Of a stretch of 6,765 bases of DNA, positions 1 to 5,972 are shown in pieces (the stretch's first letter is position 1; every line of letters begins with the position of its first letter). The notes below the pieces were generated by a model. The model saw nothing but the letters and a program-made list of their open reading frames with translations. It was not told the DNA's origin and did no database searches. This DNA is from Lachnospiraceae bacterium. GTDB taxonomy: Bacteria; Bacillota; Clostridia; Lachnospirales; Lachnospiraceae. Where the stretch lies: NCBI GenBank assembly GCA_017437205.1, contig JAFSBP010000330.1, forward strand, positions 1 to 6,765, given 5' to 3'. The position numbers and the translations under genes were made by a program.

Positions 1-1
1 C

Positions 2-469
2 GGCGAGGTCATCGTCATCGACGCCTACACCAGCGGCATCGCCGGCTGTATCGACTGCCGCTACTGCTGGAAACGTAACGGATGTGCAATCAAGGACGGG
101 ATGCAGGAGATTTACGATTATATTCAGGACTGCGATAACGTGGTGATTGCGTCGCCCATCTATTTTGCGGAGCTTTCTGGCATGCTTTTAGCACTCGGAA
201 GCCGTCTGCAAACTTACGTGTCAGCCAAATATATGCGTAAGGAAACGCCTATCGCGAAGCCGAAGAAGGGCGCGGTCATTTTGGAAGGCGGCGGAAGCGG
301 AGAAGCGGAGCGGGCGTATGAGACCGCGAAAGAGCTTCTGAAACTGATGAATTGCACTGAGATTCACGAACTGGTAGCAAGCCGAAAGACTGATCATGTT
401 CCGGCGTCGGAGGATGATGAGGCGATGGCCGGGGTGGAGAGAATACGGGACTTTTTTGAGAATATTTGA
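2..469 (+). CDS. Flavodoxin-family NAD(P)H-dependent oxidoreductase, iron-sulfur flavoprotein-like (5' partial)
   Basis: The frame is open from base 2 and ends at TGA 467-469, giving 155 visible residues. Family members usually have about 180-200, so roughly the first 25-40 residues are missing, including the FMN phosphate-binding loop near the N-terminus. The first internal ATG (101) is not the real start, because conserved family sequence lies upstream of it. Visible residues 16-28 hold C-x2-C-x2-C-x5-C (C16, C19, C22, C28), followed by an IKDGM-type segment and then ASPIYFAELSG, the flavin-contacting strand-loop typical of NADPH-dependent FMN reductases. The cysteine spacing matches the compact motif that binds a 4Fe-4S cluster in archaeal iron-sulfur flavoproteins, so a cytoplasmic FMN/Fe-S electron-transfer protein is plausible. 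Many clostridial homologues carry a similar motif with no proven cluster. Substrate and partner are unknown. The next gene's promoter overlaps this gene's stop codon. Confidence 0.85.
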   Translation, partial: GEVIVIDAYTSGIAGCIDCRYCWKRNGCAIKDGMQEIYDYIQDCDNVVIASPIYFAELSGMLLALGSRLQTYVSAKYMRKETPIAKPKKGAVILEGGGSGEAERAYETAKELLKLMNCTEIHELVASRKTDHVPASEDDEAMAGVERIRDFFENI

Positions 470-476
470 CTTTTTT
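449..476 (+). repeat. Short direct repeat GACTTTTTT, two copies
   Basis: The 9-mer GACTTTTTT occurs at 449-457 and again at 468-476, 19 bp apart. The first copy is in the last codons of the flavoprotein gene. The second overlaps its stop codon and the -35 region of the downstream promoter. No G+C-rich hairpin precedes either T-run, so I do not read them as intrinsic terminators. It may be chance in an AT-rich junction. Confidence 0.4.
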
Positions 477-494
477 CCTAATGTGCTGTATAGT
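466..494 (+). promoter_or_regulatory. Sigma-A-type promoter for the M16C protease gene
   Basis: A -35 element TTGACT (466-471) and a -10 element TATAGT (489-494) are separated by exactly 17 bp. Each differs from the consensus TTGACA/TATAAT at one position. The -35 overlaps the TGA stop codon (467-469) of the upstream flavoprotein gene. Transcription would start near 501, leaving a leader of about 24 nt before the ATG at 525. The good match, ideal spacing and position just ahead of a gene make it likely, but it is predicted from sequence only. Confidence 0.75.
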
Positions 495-512
495 GACCAT
501 AAATATGACATT

Positions 513-518
513 AAGGAG
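513..518 (+). promoter_or_regulatory. Ribosome binding site fixing the protease start
   Basis: AAGGAG lies 6 nt before ATG 525. It decides the start: the same frame stays open back to an ATG at 396, but that ATG lies inside the flavoprotein gene, upstream of the promoter, and would add 43 residues without similarity to the family. Confidence 0.85.
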
Positions 519-524
519 AATGAC

Positions 525-3455
525 ATGACCATCAACCATTCAGCCTACGAGCTGATTCAGACTACATTTATTAAAGAGATTAATTCGGATGCGGCTATCC
601 TGCGCCACAAAAAGTCCGGTGCGCGCCTGATGCTTTTATCCAACGATGACAATAATAAAGTGTTTAATATTGCTTTTCGGACTCCGCCCGCGGACAATAC
701 CGGTGTGCCGCACATTTTGGAGCACTCCGTGCTCTGTGGTTCGGACAAATACCCGGTGAAAGAGGTGTTTGTGGAGCTGTGCAAGGGTTCTCTGAACACA
801 TTCTTAAATGCGATGACTTATCCGGACAAGACGGTCTATCCGGTGGCAAGCTGTAACGATAAGGATTTTCAGAATTTGATGGATGTGTATCTCTCGTCGG
901 TGCTGCACCCCAGCATTTATGACCACCCGGAGATTTTTATGCAGGAGGGCTGGCATTATGAGCTGGAGTCAGAGGAGGCTCCCATTACCATTAACGGTGT
1001 GGTTTACAATGAGATGAAGGGTGCGTTTTCCTCCCCGGATGAGGTGCTGTCCCGCTATATGAAACAGGCGCTGTTCCCGGATAATGCTTACGGCTATGAG
1101 TCCGGTGGCGATCCGGATTATATTCCGGAGCTGAGCTATGAGGAATTTATTGCATTCCATCAGAAGTATTATCATCCCGCAAACAGCTATATTCTTCTTT
1201 ACGGCGATATGGATATGGAAGAGAAGTTAGATTGGCTGGACAGAGAATATCTCAGCCAATATGACGAGATCAAGGTGGATTCGGAGATTGCGGTTCAGGA
1301 GCCGTTTGCGGAGTCGGTGAAGAAAAATATCGAGTACTCCGTGGGCGAGGAGGAAGAAACTGCCGGGAAGACGTATCTTGCACTGGCAAATGCGCTGAAT
1401 TTCGGCATGGACAGCCGGATGAACATGGCTTTTCGCGTTTTGGACTATGCGCTCCTTGGCGTGCCGGGTGCACCGCTTAAGCAGGCGCTTTTGGATGCAG
1501 GCATTGGCAAGGATATCTACGGCGGCTATGAAGACGGCATGAATCAGCATATGTTCAATGTGATTGCAAAGGATACCGACGCAGAAAAGGGAGAGGAATT
1601 TGTCCGCATCATTCGCGAAACATTGCAGAGCGTTTGCGAAAACGGACTGGATGAAAAGACGCTGCGCGCAGGACTCAGCCATTTTGAGTTCAGATATCGC
1701 GAGGCGGATTTCGGTTCTTATCCGAGAGGACTGGTTTACGGGCTTCAGAGTTTGGAAAGCTGGCTTTATGACGAGGACAAACCGTTTTTGTTCCTGTCCT
1801 ACGAGGACGATTTTGCATGGTTGAAGGAAAAAATACAGGAAAAGGGATTTTTTGAGGAATTAATTCGTCAGTGGCTACTTGATAATCCTCACACAGTACA
1901 ATTGACACTTGTACCGGTGCCGGGTTTGGCAGCAAAGAAAGAGGCCGAGCTGGCGGAAAACTTGGCGAAAAAGAAGGAAGCCATGAGTGCGGACGAGATA
2001 TTTGCACTGCTTGAGCGCGTCCGCCGGTTCAAGGAGTATCAAGAACTGGAGGACAGTGAGGAGGATCTGGAAAAGATACCGCTGCTTTCCGTTTCCGATA
2101 TCAGCCCGGAGAGTGAGAAATTTGTCTATGAGCAAAAGGAAGTTGACGGACATACAGTGATTTACTCCAATCTGTTCACCGGCGGAATCAATTACGCAAA
2201 AATTTTGTTCCCGGTTGACGGAATGACGGTGGATGAGCTCCATTGGCTTTCCCTGCTGGTTGGCGTATGGGGGCTGGTGGATACGGAAAATTACAGCTAC
2301 CTGGACTTGAGCAATGAAATCAATATCCGGACCGGTGGATTCAATGCCGGTGTGAATGTATATCAGAAAATCGATGATCGCAGAAGCTATCAAAGCTTTA
2401 TGGAGGTGTCCTTTAAGGCTCTCTATGAAAATACGGGAAAAGCCTTTGAGATGGTGGAGGAGATGTTATTGCACTCCAAATTTGACAGCTCAAAGCGCAT
2501 CCGCGAGATCATCGCCCAGACGAAATCCGGTATGCAGGGATACCTTATGCAGGCCAGCCATGGGGTGGCTGTGAGCCGGTCTCAGGCGTACAGTTCCCCG
2601 GCGGCGGCAGTCAGTGAGCATATCAAGGGTTACGGTTTTTATCAGTTTGTCGAGGATCTGGAAGCACATTACGAGGAAAGAAAAGATGAGATTGCAGAAA
2701 AACTTCAGGCAATGGCAGTTCAGTGTCTGAAGGGGAATGCGTTGCTGCAGATCACGGCGGACACCGATGGATATGAGCGATTTATCACTGCAGCGAAGCC
2801 TGTTCTTGACAAAGTTAAGTCCGCGGTGGGCGATTTGGCGATGCGCGTTGAAAATAAAGTGGATGCACTCGGCTGTCTGAATGAGGGATTTAAAACACCG
2901 GGCATGGTTCAGTACGTTGCCCGCACCGGAAACTTCCGCGAAAAAGGTTATGATTACACCGGAGCACTGTTGGTTTTGAAGACCATGATGGGTTACGATT
3001 ATCTGTGGACGAACCTGCGCATCAAGGGCGGTGCTTACGGCTGCATGTGTGGATTTGGGAAAGGTGGTGACGGATACATGGTGTCTTACCGCGATCCGAA
3101 TCTTGCAAAGACCAATGACATCTATGAAGCGATGCCCGACTATATCAGTAAAATCAAGCTGGATGAGCGCGAACTGACCAAGTATATCATCGGAACCAAC
3201 AGTGATCTGGATACCCCGAGGAGTGCCCATGTGAAGGGTTCAAGAGGCTTTAATGCGTGGATTGCCGGTGTGACCGATGAGATGGCGGCGAAGGAGAGAT
3301 ACGAGGTGCTCCATTGTACCGAGGAAGACATCCGTGCGCTGGCGCCTATTGTCCGTGCAGTGCTTGACTGCGGACAGATCTGCGTTCTCGGAAGTGAGGA
3401 AAAGATTGAGGAGGCAAAGGAGCTGTTTACAGAGGTGAAGCCTTTGTTTCGGTAA
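525..3455 (+). CDS. M16C zinc metallopeptidase, PreP/Cym1 (presequence protease) type, insulinase superfamily
   Basis: The product has 976 residues, full length for the PreP family (about 970-1000). The inverted zinc site HILEH is at residues 63-67 (H63 and H67 bind zinc, E66 is the catalytic base), and the third ligand is E163 in a VVYNEMKGA segment. The signature around residues 88-108 (KGSLNTFLNAMTYPDKT) is strongly PreP-like. The C-terminal half supplies R832 and Y838 in RIKGGAYG, the Arg/Tyr pair that completes the active site. Domain order: catalytic M16 about 20-235, inactive M16-like about 240-460, charged helical linker (M16C-associated) about 470-720, C-terminal M16 pair about 730-960. 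Family members form a closing chamber that degrades unstructured peptides of up to several tens of residues. There is no signal peptide, so it is probably cytoplasmic, and its role in bacteria is poorly defined. It has its own promoter and likely reads through into era 33 nt downstream. All key residues are present, so it should be active. Confidence 0.95.
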   Translation: MTINHSAYELIQTTFIKEINSDAAILRHKKSGARLMLLSNDDNNKVFNIAFRTPPADNTGVPHILEHSVLCGSDKYPVKEVFVELCKGSLNTFLNAMTYPDKTVYPVASCNDKDFQNLMDVYLSSVLHPSIYDHPEIFMQEGWHYELESEEAPITINGVVYNEMKGAFSSPDEVLSRYMKQALFPDNAYGYESGGDPDYIPELSYEEFIAFHQKYYHPANSYILLYGDMDMEEKLDWLDREYLSQYDEIKVDSEIAVQEPFAESVKKNIEYSVGEEEETAGKTYLALANALNFGMDSRMNMAFRVLDYALLGVPGAPLKQALLDAGIGKDIYGGYEDGMNQHMFNVIAKDTDAEKGEEFVRIIRETLQSVCENGLDEKTLRAGLSHFEFRYREADFGSYPRGLVYGLQSLESWLYDEDKPFLFLSYEDDFAWLKEKIQEKGFFEELIRQWLLDNPHTVQLTLVPVPGLAAKKEAELAENLAKKKEAMSADEIFALLERVRRFKEYQELEDSEEDLEKIPLLSVSDISPESEKFVYEQKEVDGHTVIYSNLFTGGINYAKILFPVDGMTVDELHWLSLLVGVWGLVDTENYSYLDLSNEINIRTGGFNAGVNVYQKIDDRRSYQSFMEVSFKALYENTGKAFEMVEEMLLHSKFDSSKRIREIIAQTKSGMQGYLMQASHGVAVSRSQAYSSPAAAVSEHIKGYGFYQFVEDLEAHYEERKDEIAEKLQAMAVQCLKGNALLQITADTDGYERFITAAKPVLDKVKSAVGDLAMRVENKVDALGCLNEGFKTPGMVQYVARTGNFREKGYDYTGALLVLKTMMGYDYLWTNLRIKGGAYGCMCGFGKGGDGYMVSYRDPNLAKTNDIYEAMPDYISKIKLDERELTKYIIGTNSDLDTPRSAHVKGSRGFNAWIAGVTDEMAAKERYEVLHCTEEDIRALAPIVRAVLDCGQICVLGSEEKIEEAKELFTEVKPLFR

Positions 3456-3488
3456 GCTTGTATAACGGCCCATCCCAAAGGAGAAAAT

Positions 3489-4385
3489 ATGGAAACGACA
3501 AAATCGGGTTTTGTTACCCTGGTGGGACGCCCTAACGTGGGTAAGTCCACATTGATGAATCATCTGATCGGGCAGAAGATCGCGATCACATCCAATAAGC
3601 CCCAAACCACGAGAAACCGCATTCACACGGTGTACACCGATGAGCGCGGGCAGATTGTGTTTGTGGACACCCCCGGTATTCATCAGGCGAAAAATAAATT
3701 GGGCGAGTTTATGGTCAATGCGGCGATGAAGACCTTCAGTGAGGTGGATGTAATCCTCTGGCTGGTGGAGCCCAGCAACTATATCGGAGCCGGAGACCAG
3801 AACATTGCGAAAGAATTAAAACGGGTAAAATGCCCGGTAATTCTGATCATCAACAAGACAGATACGGTGCCGAAGGAGAAAATTGGTACGGTAATCAAGG
3901 CATATCGTGAGCTGATGGATTTCACCGATGTGATCGCTGTCAGCGCCCTCAGAAGCGTGAATATGGATCAGGTCATTGATGCGATCATGCGGTGCCTCCC
4001 TTACGGACCTATGTTTTACGACGAAGATACCGTGACCGACCAGCCGATGCGTCAGATCTGCGCGGAGATGGTGCGGGAGAAGGCGCTGCGGCTTTTGGCT
4101 GACGAGATTCCTCACGGCATCGCGGTGACCATCGAGAAAATGACCGAGCGTGATGACGGACTTTTTGATATTGAGGCCAATATTGTCTGCGAGAGAGAGA
4201 CTCACAAGCAGATCATTATCGGAAAGGGCGGTTCAATGATCAAAAAGATCGGAAGCACGGCCCGATTTGATATGGAAAAAATGCTGGAAGCCAGAGTGAA
4301 TCTGAAGCTCTGGGTGAAAGTGAGAAAAGAGTGGCGTGATAACGAACTGTATCTGAAAAACTACGGGTATACGAAAGACTTATGA
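3489..4385 (+). CDS. era: GTPase Era, 30S ribosome assembly factor
   Basis: The product has 298 residues, the usual Era length. The N-terminal GTPase domain shows G1 GRPNVGKST (13-21), a G2 segment with TT at 40-41, G3 DTPG (60-63), G4 NKTD (122-125) and G5 SAL (152-154). The C-terminal type-2 KH RNA-binding domain (about 200-298) has IIIGKGGSMIKKIG, with GKGG at 245-248. Era binds the 3' end of 16S rRNA near the anti-Shine-Dalgarno sequence and supports 30S maturation, linking ribosome assembly to growth. It acts in the cytoplasm, partly at the membrane. The start at 3489 is supported by AAAGGAG (3477-3483) 5 nt upstream and a conventional N-terminus. The gene follows the protease by 33 nt with no terminator or clear promoter between, and overlaps recO by 4 nt. 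All GTPase motifs are intact. Confidence 0.98.
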   Translation: METTKSGFVTLVGRPNVGKSTLMNHLIGQKIAITSNKPQTTRNRIHTVYTDERGQIVFVDTPGIHQAKNKLGEFMVNAAMKTFSEVDVILWLVEPSNYIGAGDQNIAKELKRVKCPVILIINKTDTVPKEKIGTVIKAYRELMDFTDVIAVSALRSVNMDQVIDAIMRCLPYGPMFYDEDTVTDQPMRQICAEMVREKALRLLADEIPHGIAVTIEKMTERDDGLFDIEANIVCERETHKQIIIGKGGSMIKKIGSTARFDMEKMLEARVNLKLWVKVRKEWRDNELYLKNYGYTKDL

Positions 4386-5053
4386 TGGATGAATTTGTGA
4401 CAGTAACGGGTATGGTGCTGTCCTCCTCCCCGATGGGGGAATATGACAGGAGGCTGTGCCTTCTGACCCTGGAAAGAGGAAAAATTTCAGCCTTTGCCCG
4501 CGGTGCGCGCCGGCCGAAAAGTGCTTTGATGGCTGGAAGCCGGCAATTTACCTTCGGAAAGTTTGCGCTTTATGAGGGGAGAAATTCCTATACGGTGCGA
4601 AATGTGGAGGTGAAAGCCTACTTTGAGGAGTTGGCGGCTGATCCGGAGCGGGCCTGCTATGGGTTCTATTTTCTGGAACTGGCGGAGTTTTATACCAGGG
4701 AAAACGCCGATGAGGCGGTGGTGTTAAAGCTTCTCTATCAGGCACTTCGGGCATTGTCCAACGAGCATCTGCCCAATCCTTTGGTCAGGGCGGTCTTTGA
4801 ACTGAAGATCATGATGCTCAATGGCGATTACCTGCACAGTGAGCAGGATCGGCAGAGCGATGGCGTGCGGTATGCCCTTGAACATATTCTGGTGTCGCCA
4901 CCGGAAAAACTCTTCACTTTCACATTGACAGAGGAAAGACTGAGGGAATTGATTCGGTTCGCAACGAAAAATTGTCAGAGATTTTTGGAAAAAGAGTTCA
5001 AGACACTCGCCATTCTTGAGGCAGTTCAGGGGGAAAATTGGTCTGAAAAATAA
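4382..5053 (+). CDS. recO: DNA repair protein RecO, lacking the Cys4 zinc finger
   Basis: The product has 223 residues, slightly short for RecO (usually about 240-255). The N-terminal OB fold (about 1-80) has the typical VTGMVLSSSPMGEYDRRLCLLT opening region, a basic ARGARRPKS loop (39-47) for DNA binding, and a helical C-terminal domain with the PLVRAVFELKIM helix (133-144) and the EKEFKTLAILE tail (203-213). RecO works with RecR and RecF to load RecA onto SSB-coated DNA and anneals strands. The odd point is that the segment after LNGDY (146-150), where most homologues carry a CxxC...CxxC zinc finger, is reduced to about a dozen residues with no cysteine. The only cysteines are C26, C92 and C198. 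The start is the first ATG of a tandem ATGATG and overlaps the era stop in ATGA. No strong Shine-Dalgarno precedes it, so translation is probably coupled to era. Confidence 0.93.
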   Translation: MMDEFVTVTGMVLSSSPMGEYDRRLCLLTLERGKISAFARGARRPKSALMAGSRQFTFGKFALYEGRNSYTVRNVEVKAYFEELAADPERACYGFYFLELAEFYTRENADEAVVLKLLYQALRALSNEHLPNPLVRAVFELKIMMLNGDYLHSEQDRQSDGVRYALEHILVSPPEKLFTFTLTEERLRELIRFATKNCQRFLEKEFKTLAILEAVQGENWSEK

Positions 5054-5090
5054 AGCGGATGGGCGGTTTGCACGGATTTAGAATATTAAA

Positions 5091-5150
5091 TTTGTATTAC
5101 ATCTGCACTTTTACTATTGAAATTCCACGATAAACAGGGTACAATACAAA
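5091..5150. repeat. Inverted repeat flanking the lipoprotein promoter
   Basis: TTTGTATT (5091-5098) and its exact reverse complement AATACAAA (5143-5150) are 44 bp apart. The left arm lies 18 bp upstream of the -35 element, and the right arm covers the end of the -10 element and the likely transcription start. Allowing a 2-nt bulge, pairing extends to 10 bp. It could be an operator or a chance match in AT-rich DNA, because 8 bp is short. Confidence 0.3.
5117..5145 (+). promoter_or_regulatory. Sigma-A-type promoter for the lipoprotein gene, possibly also the synthetase
   Basis: TTGAAA (5117-5122) and TACAAT (5140-5145) are 17 bp apart, each one mismatch from consensus. Transcription would start near 5152, giving a leader of about 27 nt with a strong ribosome binding site. 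It lies in the 125-nt gap after recO, the widest gap in the window, which otherwise holds only an inverted repeat and no recognisable terminator. Transcription from the era-recO unit may therefore also run through. Confidence 0.75.
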
Positions 5151-5164
5151 AAGCTAGTGATTAC

Positions 5165-5171
5165 AAGGAGG
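5165..5171 (+). promoter_or_regulatory. Ribosome binding site of the lipoprotein gene
   Basis: AAGGAGG lies 7 nt before ATG 5179 and only 4 nt before the in-frame GTG 5176. The spacing favours the ATG. The alternative GTG would add just one residue. Confidence 0.85.
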
Positions 5172-5178
5172 ATGTGTG

Positions 5179-5889
5179 ATGAAGATAAAGCGTTTAGTCG
5201 CGTTGTTGCTAGTGCTTCTATTAAGTGTCGGCACGTTGTCCGCATGTAAATTTGGGGATGGCGGCACGACGACACAGGAACAGACCGAAGCACCGCCGAT
5301 AAAGGATGCGCCGTTTGAGCCTACGGAGTCGGCGATATTTGTCCGCGATGACGGAACCATGGTGGGAGCGGAAATCACTGATTTTTCAAAGGACTACTAT
5401 GATCTTGCTGAGCTTAAGACGTATGTGGAAGGTTTAGTGAAGGAATATAATCAGAAAAAGGCTGGGCTCGAGTATGCCTACACGGCTGATGCACCGAAGG
5501 AAAAGAAGCTTCCTGCATCAATCTCTAAACTTGAAGCGAATAGCGGAAAAGTAATGCTTATGCTGGAGTGTCAGACGCCTGCGGATTATATCCGGATCAA
5601 TGACTTGGATCTGACGGCAGACGGATTGAGAGCAGTAACGAAGACCACCATCAAAGAGATGAATTCCGAGGGAAAGACCTTTGACGTGAAGCTTGTGAAT
5701 GTGAAGGGAGAGTCGGTTACCGTTGAGCAGACGCTCAGAAAGACCGATTACCATGTGGTCATCGTTGAGGGTGCGACAGTTTTGCAGGTTCAGGGCGAAG
5801 TGAAGTACATGAGTACGAATGTGACTTATGTGGACTATGACTGCGTAAAAACTCCTGCAGGGGAGGTTTCCTACATTATTTATCGGTGA
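5179..5889 (+). CDS. Putative lipoprotein of unknown function
   Basis: The product has 236 residues. The N-terminus is a lipoprotein signal: basic KIKR (2-5), a leucine/valine-rich core (6-18) and the lipobox LSAC (20-23), so C23 should be lipidated and the protein anchored on the outer face of the membrane. Residues 24-50 are a Gly/Thr/Pro/Glu-rich linker. From about 51 to the end it looks like one folded domain, with a short acidic helix (72-95), alternating beta-type stretches, and a C-terminal strand pattern around VQGEVKYMSTNVTYVDYD (204-221) ending in SYIIYR. Two further cysteines are present (C131, C222). I recognise no enzyme motif and assign no function. It sits between recO and glycyl-tRNA synthetase with its own promoter and lies 83 nt from the synthetase. 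A genuine coding gene is supported by the promoter, the strong ribosome binding site and a textbook export signal. Confidence 0.85.
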   Translation: MKIKRLVALLLVLLLSVGTLSACKFGDGGTTTQEQTEAPPIKDAPFEPTESAIFVRDDGTMVGAEITDFSKDYYDLAELKTYVEGLVKEYNQKKAGLEYAYTADAPKEKKLPASISKLEANSGKVMLMLECQTPADYIRINDLDLTADGLRAVTKTTIKEMNSEGKTFDVKLVNVKGESVTVEQTLRKTDYHVVIVEGATVLQVQGEVKYMSTNVTYVDYDCVKTPAGEVSYIIYR

Positions 5890-5956
5890 TTTGTCCGGCG
5901 GGAAACGGATAAGGCCCGGTGAAGCACACTTGGGGAAAGAACGAAAATATTTGGAT

Positions 5957-5963
5957 AGAGAGG
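5957..5963 (+). promoter_or_regulatory. Ribosome binding site selecting the synthetase start
   Basis: AGAGAGG lies 9 nt before ATG 5973. A second in-frame ATG at 5985 would be 21 nt away, too far to use it, so the upstream start is preferred. The two starts lie in a near repeat (ATGGAAAA at 5973 and 5985). Confidence 0.65.
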
Positions 5964-5972
5964 TATAGACCA

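Noticed and set aside
449..480. T-runs after the flavoprotein gene as an intrinsic terminator
   Set aside because: No G+C-rich stem-loop precedes either T6 tract.
396..524. N-terminal extension of the protease from ATG 396
   Set aside because: It overlaps the flavoprotein gene, lies upstream of the predicted promoter, encodes an Arg-rich non-family sequence, and has a worse ribosome binding site than ATG 525.
2490..3230. Minus-strand open frame of 246 codons inside the protease gene
   Set aside because: It is fully antisense to conserved M16C sequence, has no recognisable product and no promoter or ribosome binding site was seen. Shorter minus-strand frames at 1227-1682, 1875-2393, 3240-3683 and 3816-4205 were dismissed for the same reasons.
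4448..4453. AGGAGG inside recO as a ribosome binding site for an internal start
   Set aside because: No ATG or GTG follows at suitable spacing; the sequence simply encodes the Arg-Arg pair of the OB fold.
5895..5919. Possible hairpin between CCGG/CGGG elements after the lipoprotein gene
   Set aside because: Only 4-bp stems can form and no T-run follows, so it does not qualify as an intrinsic terminator.
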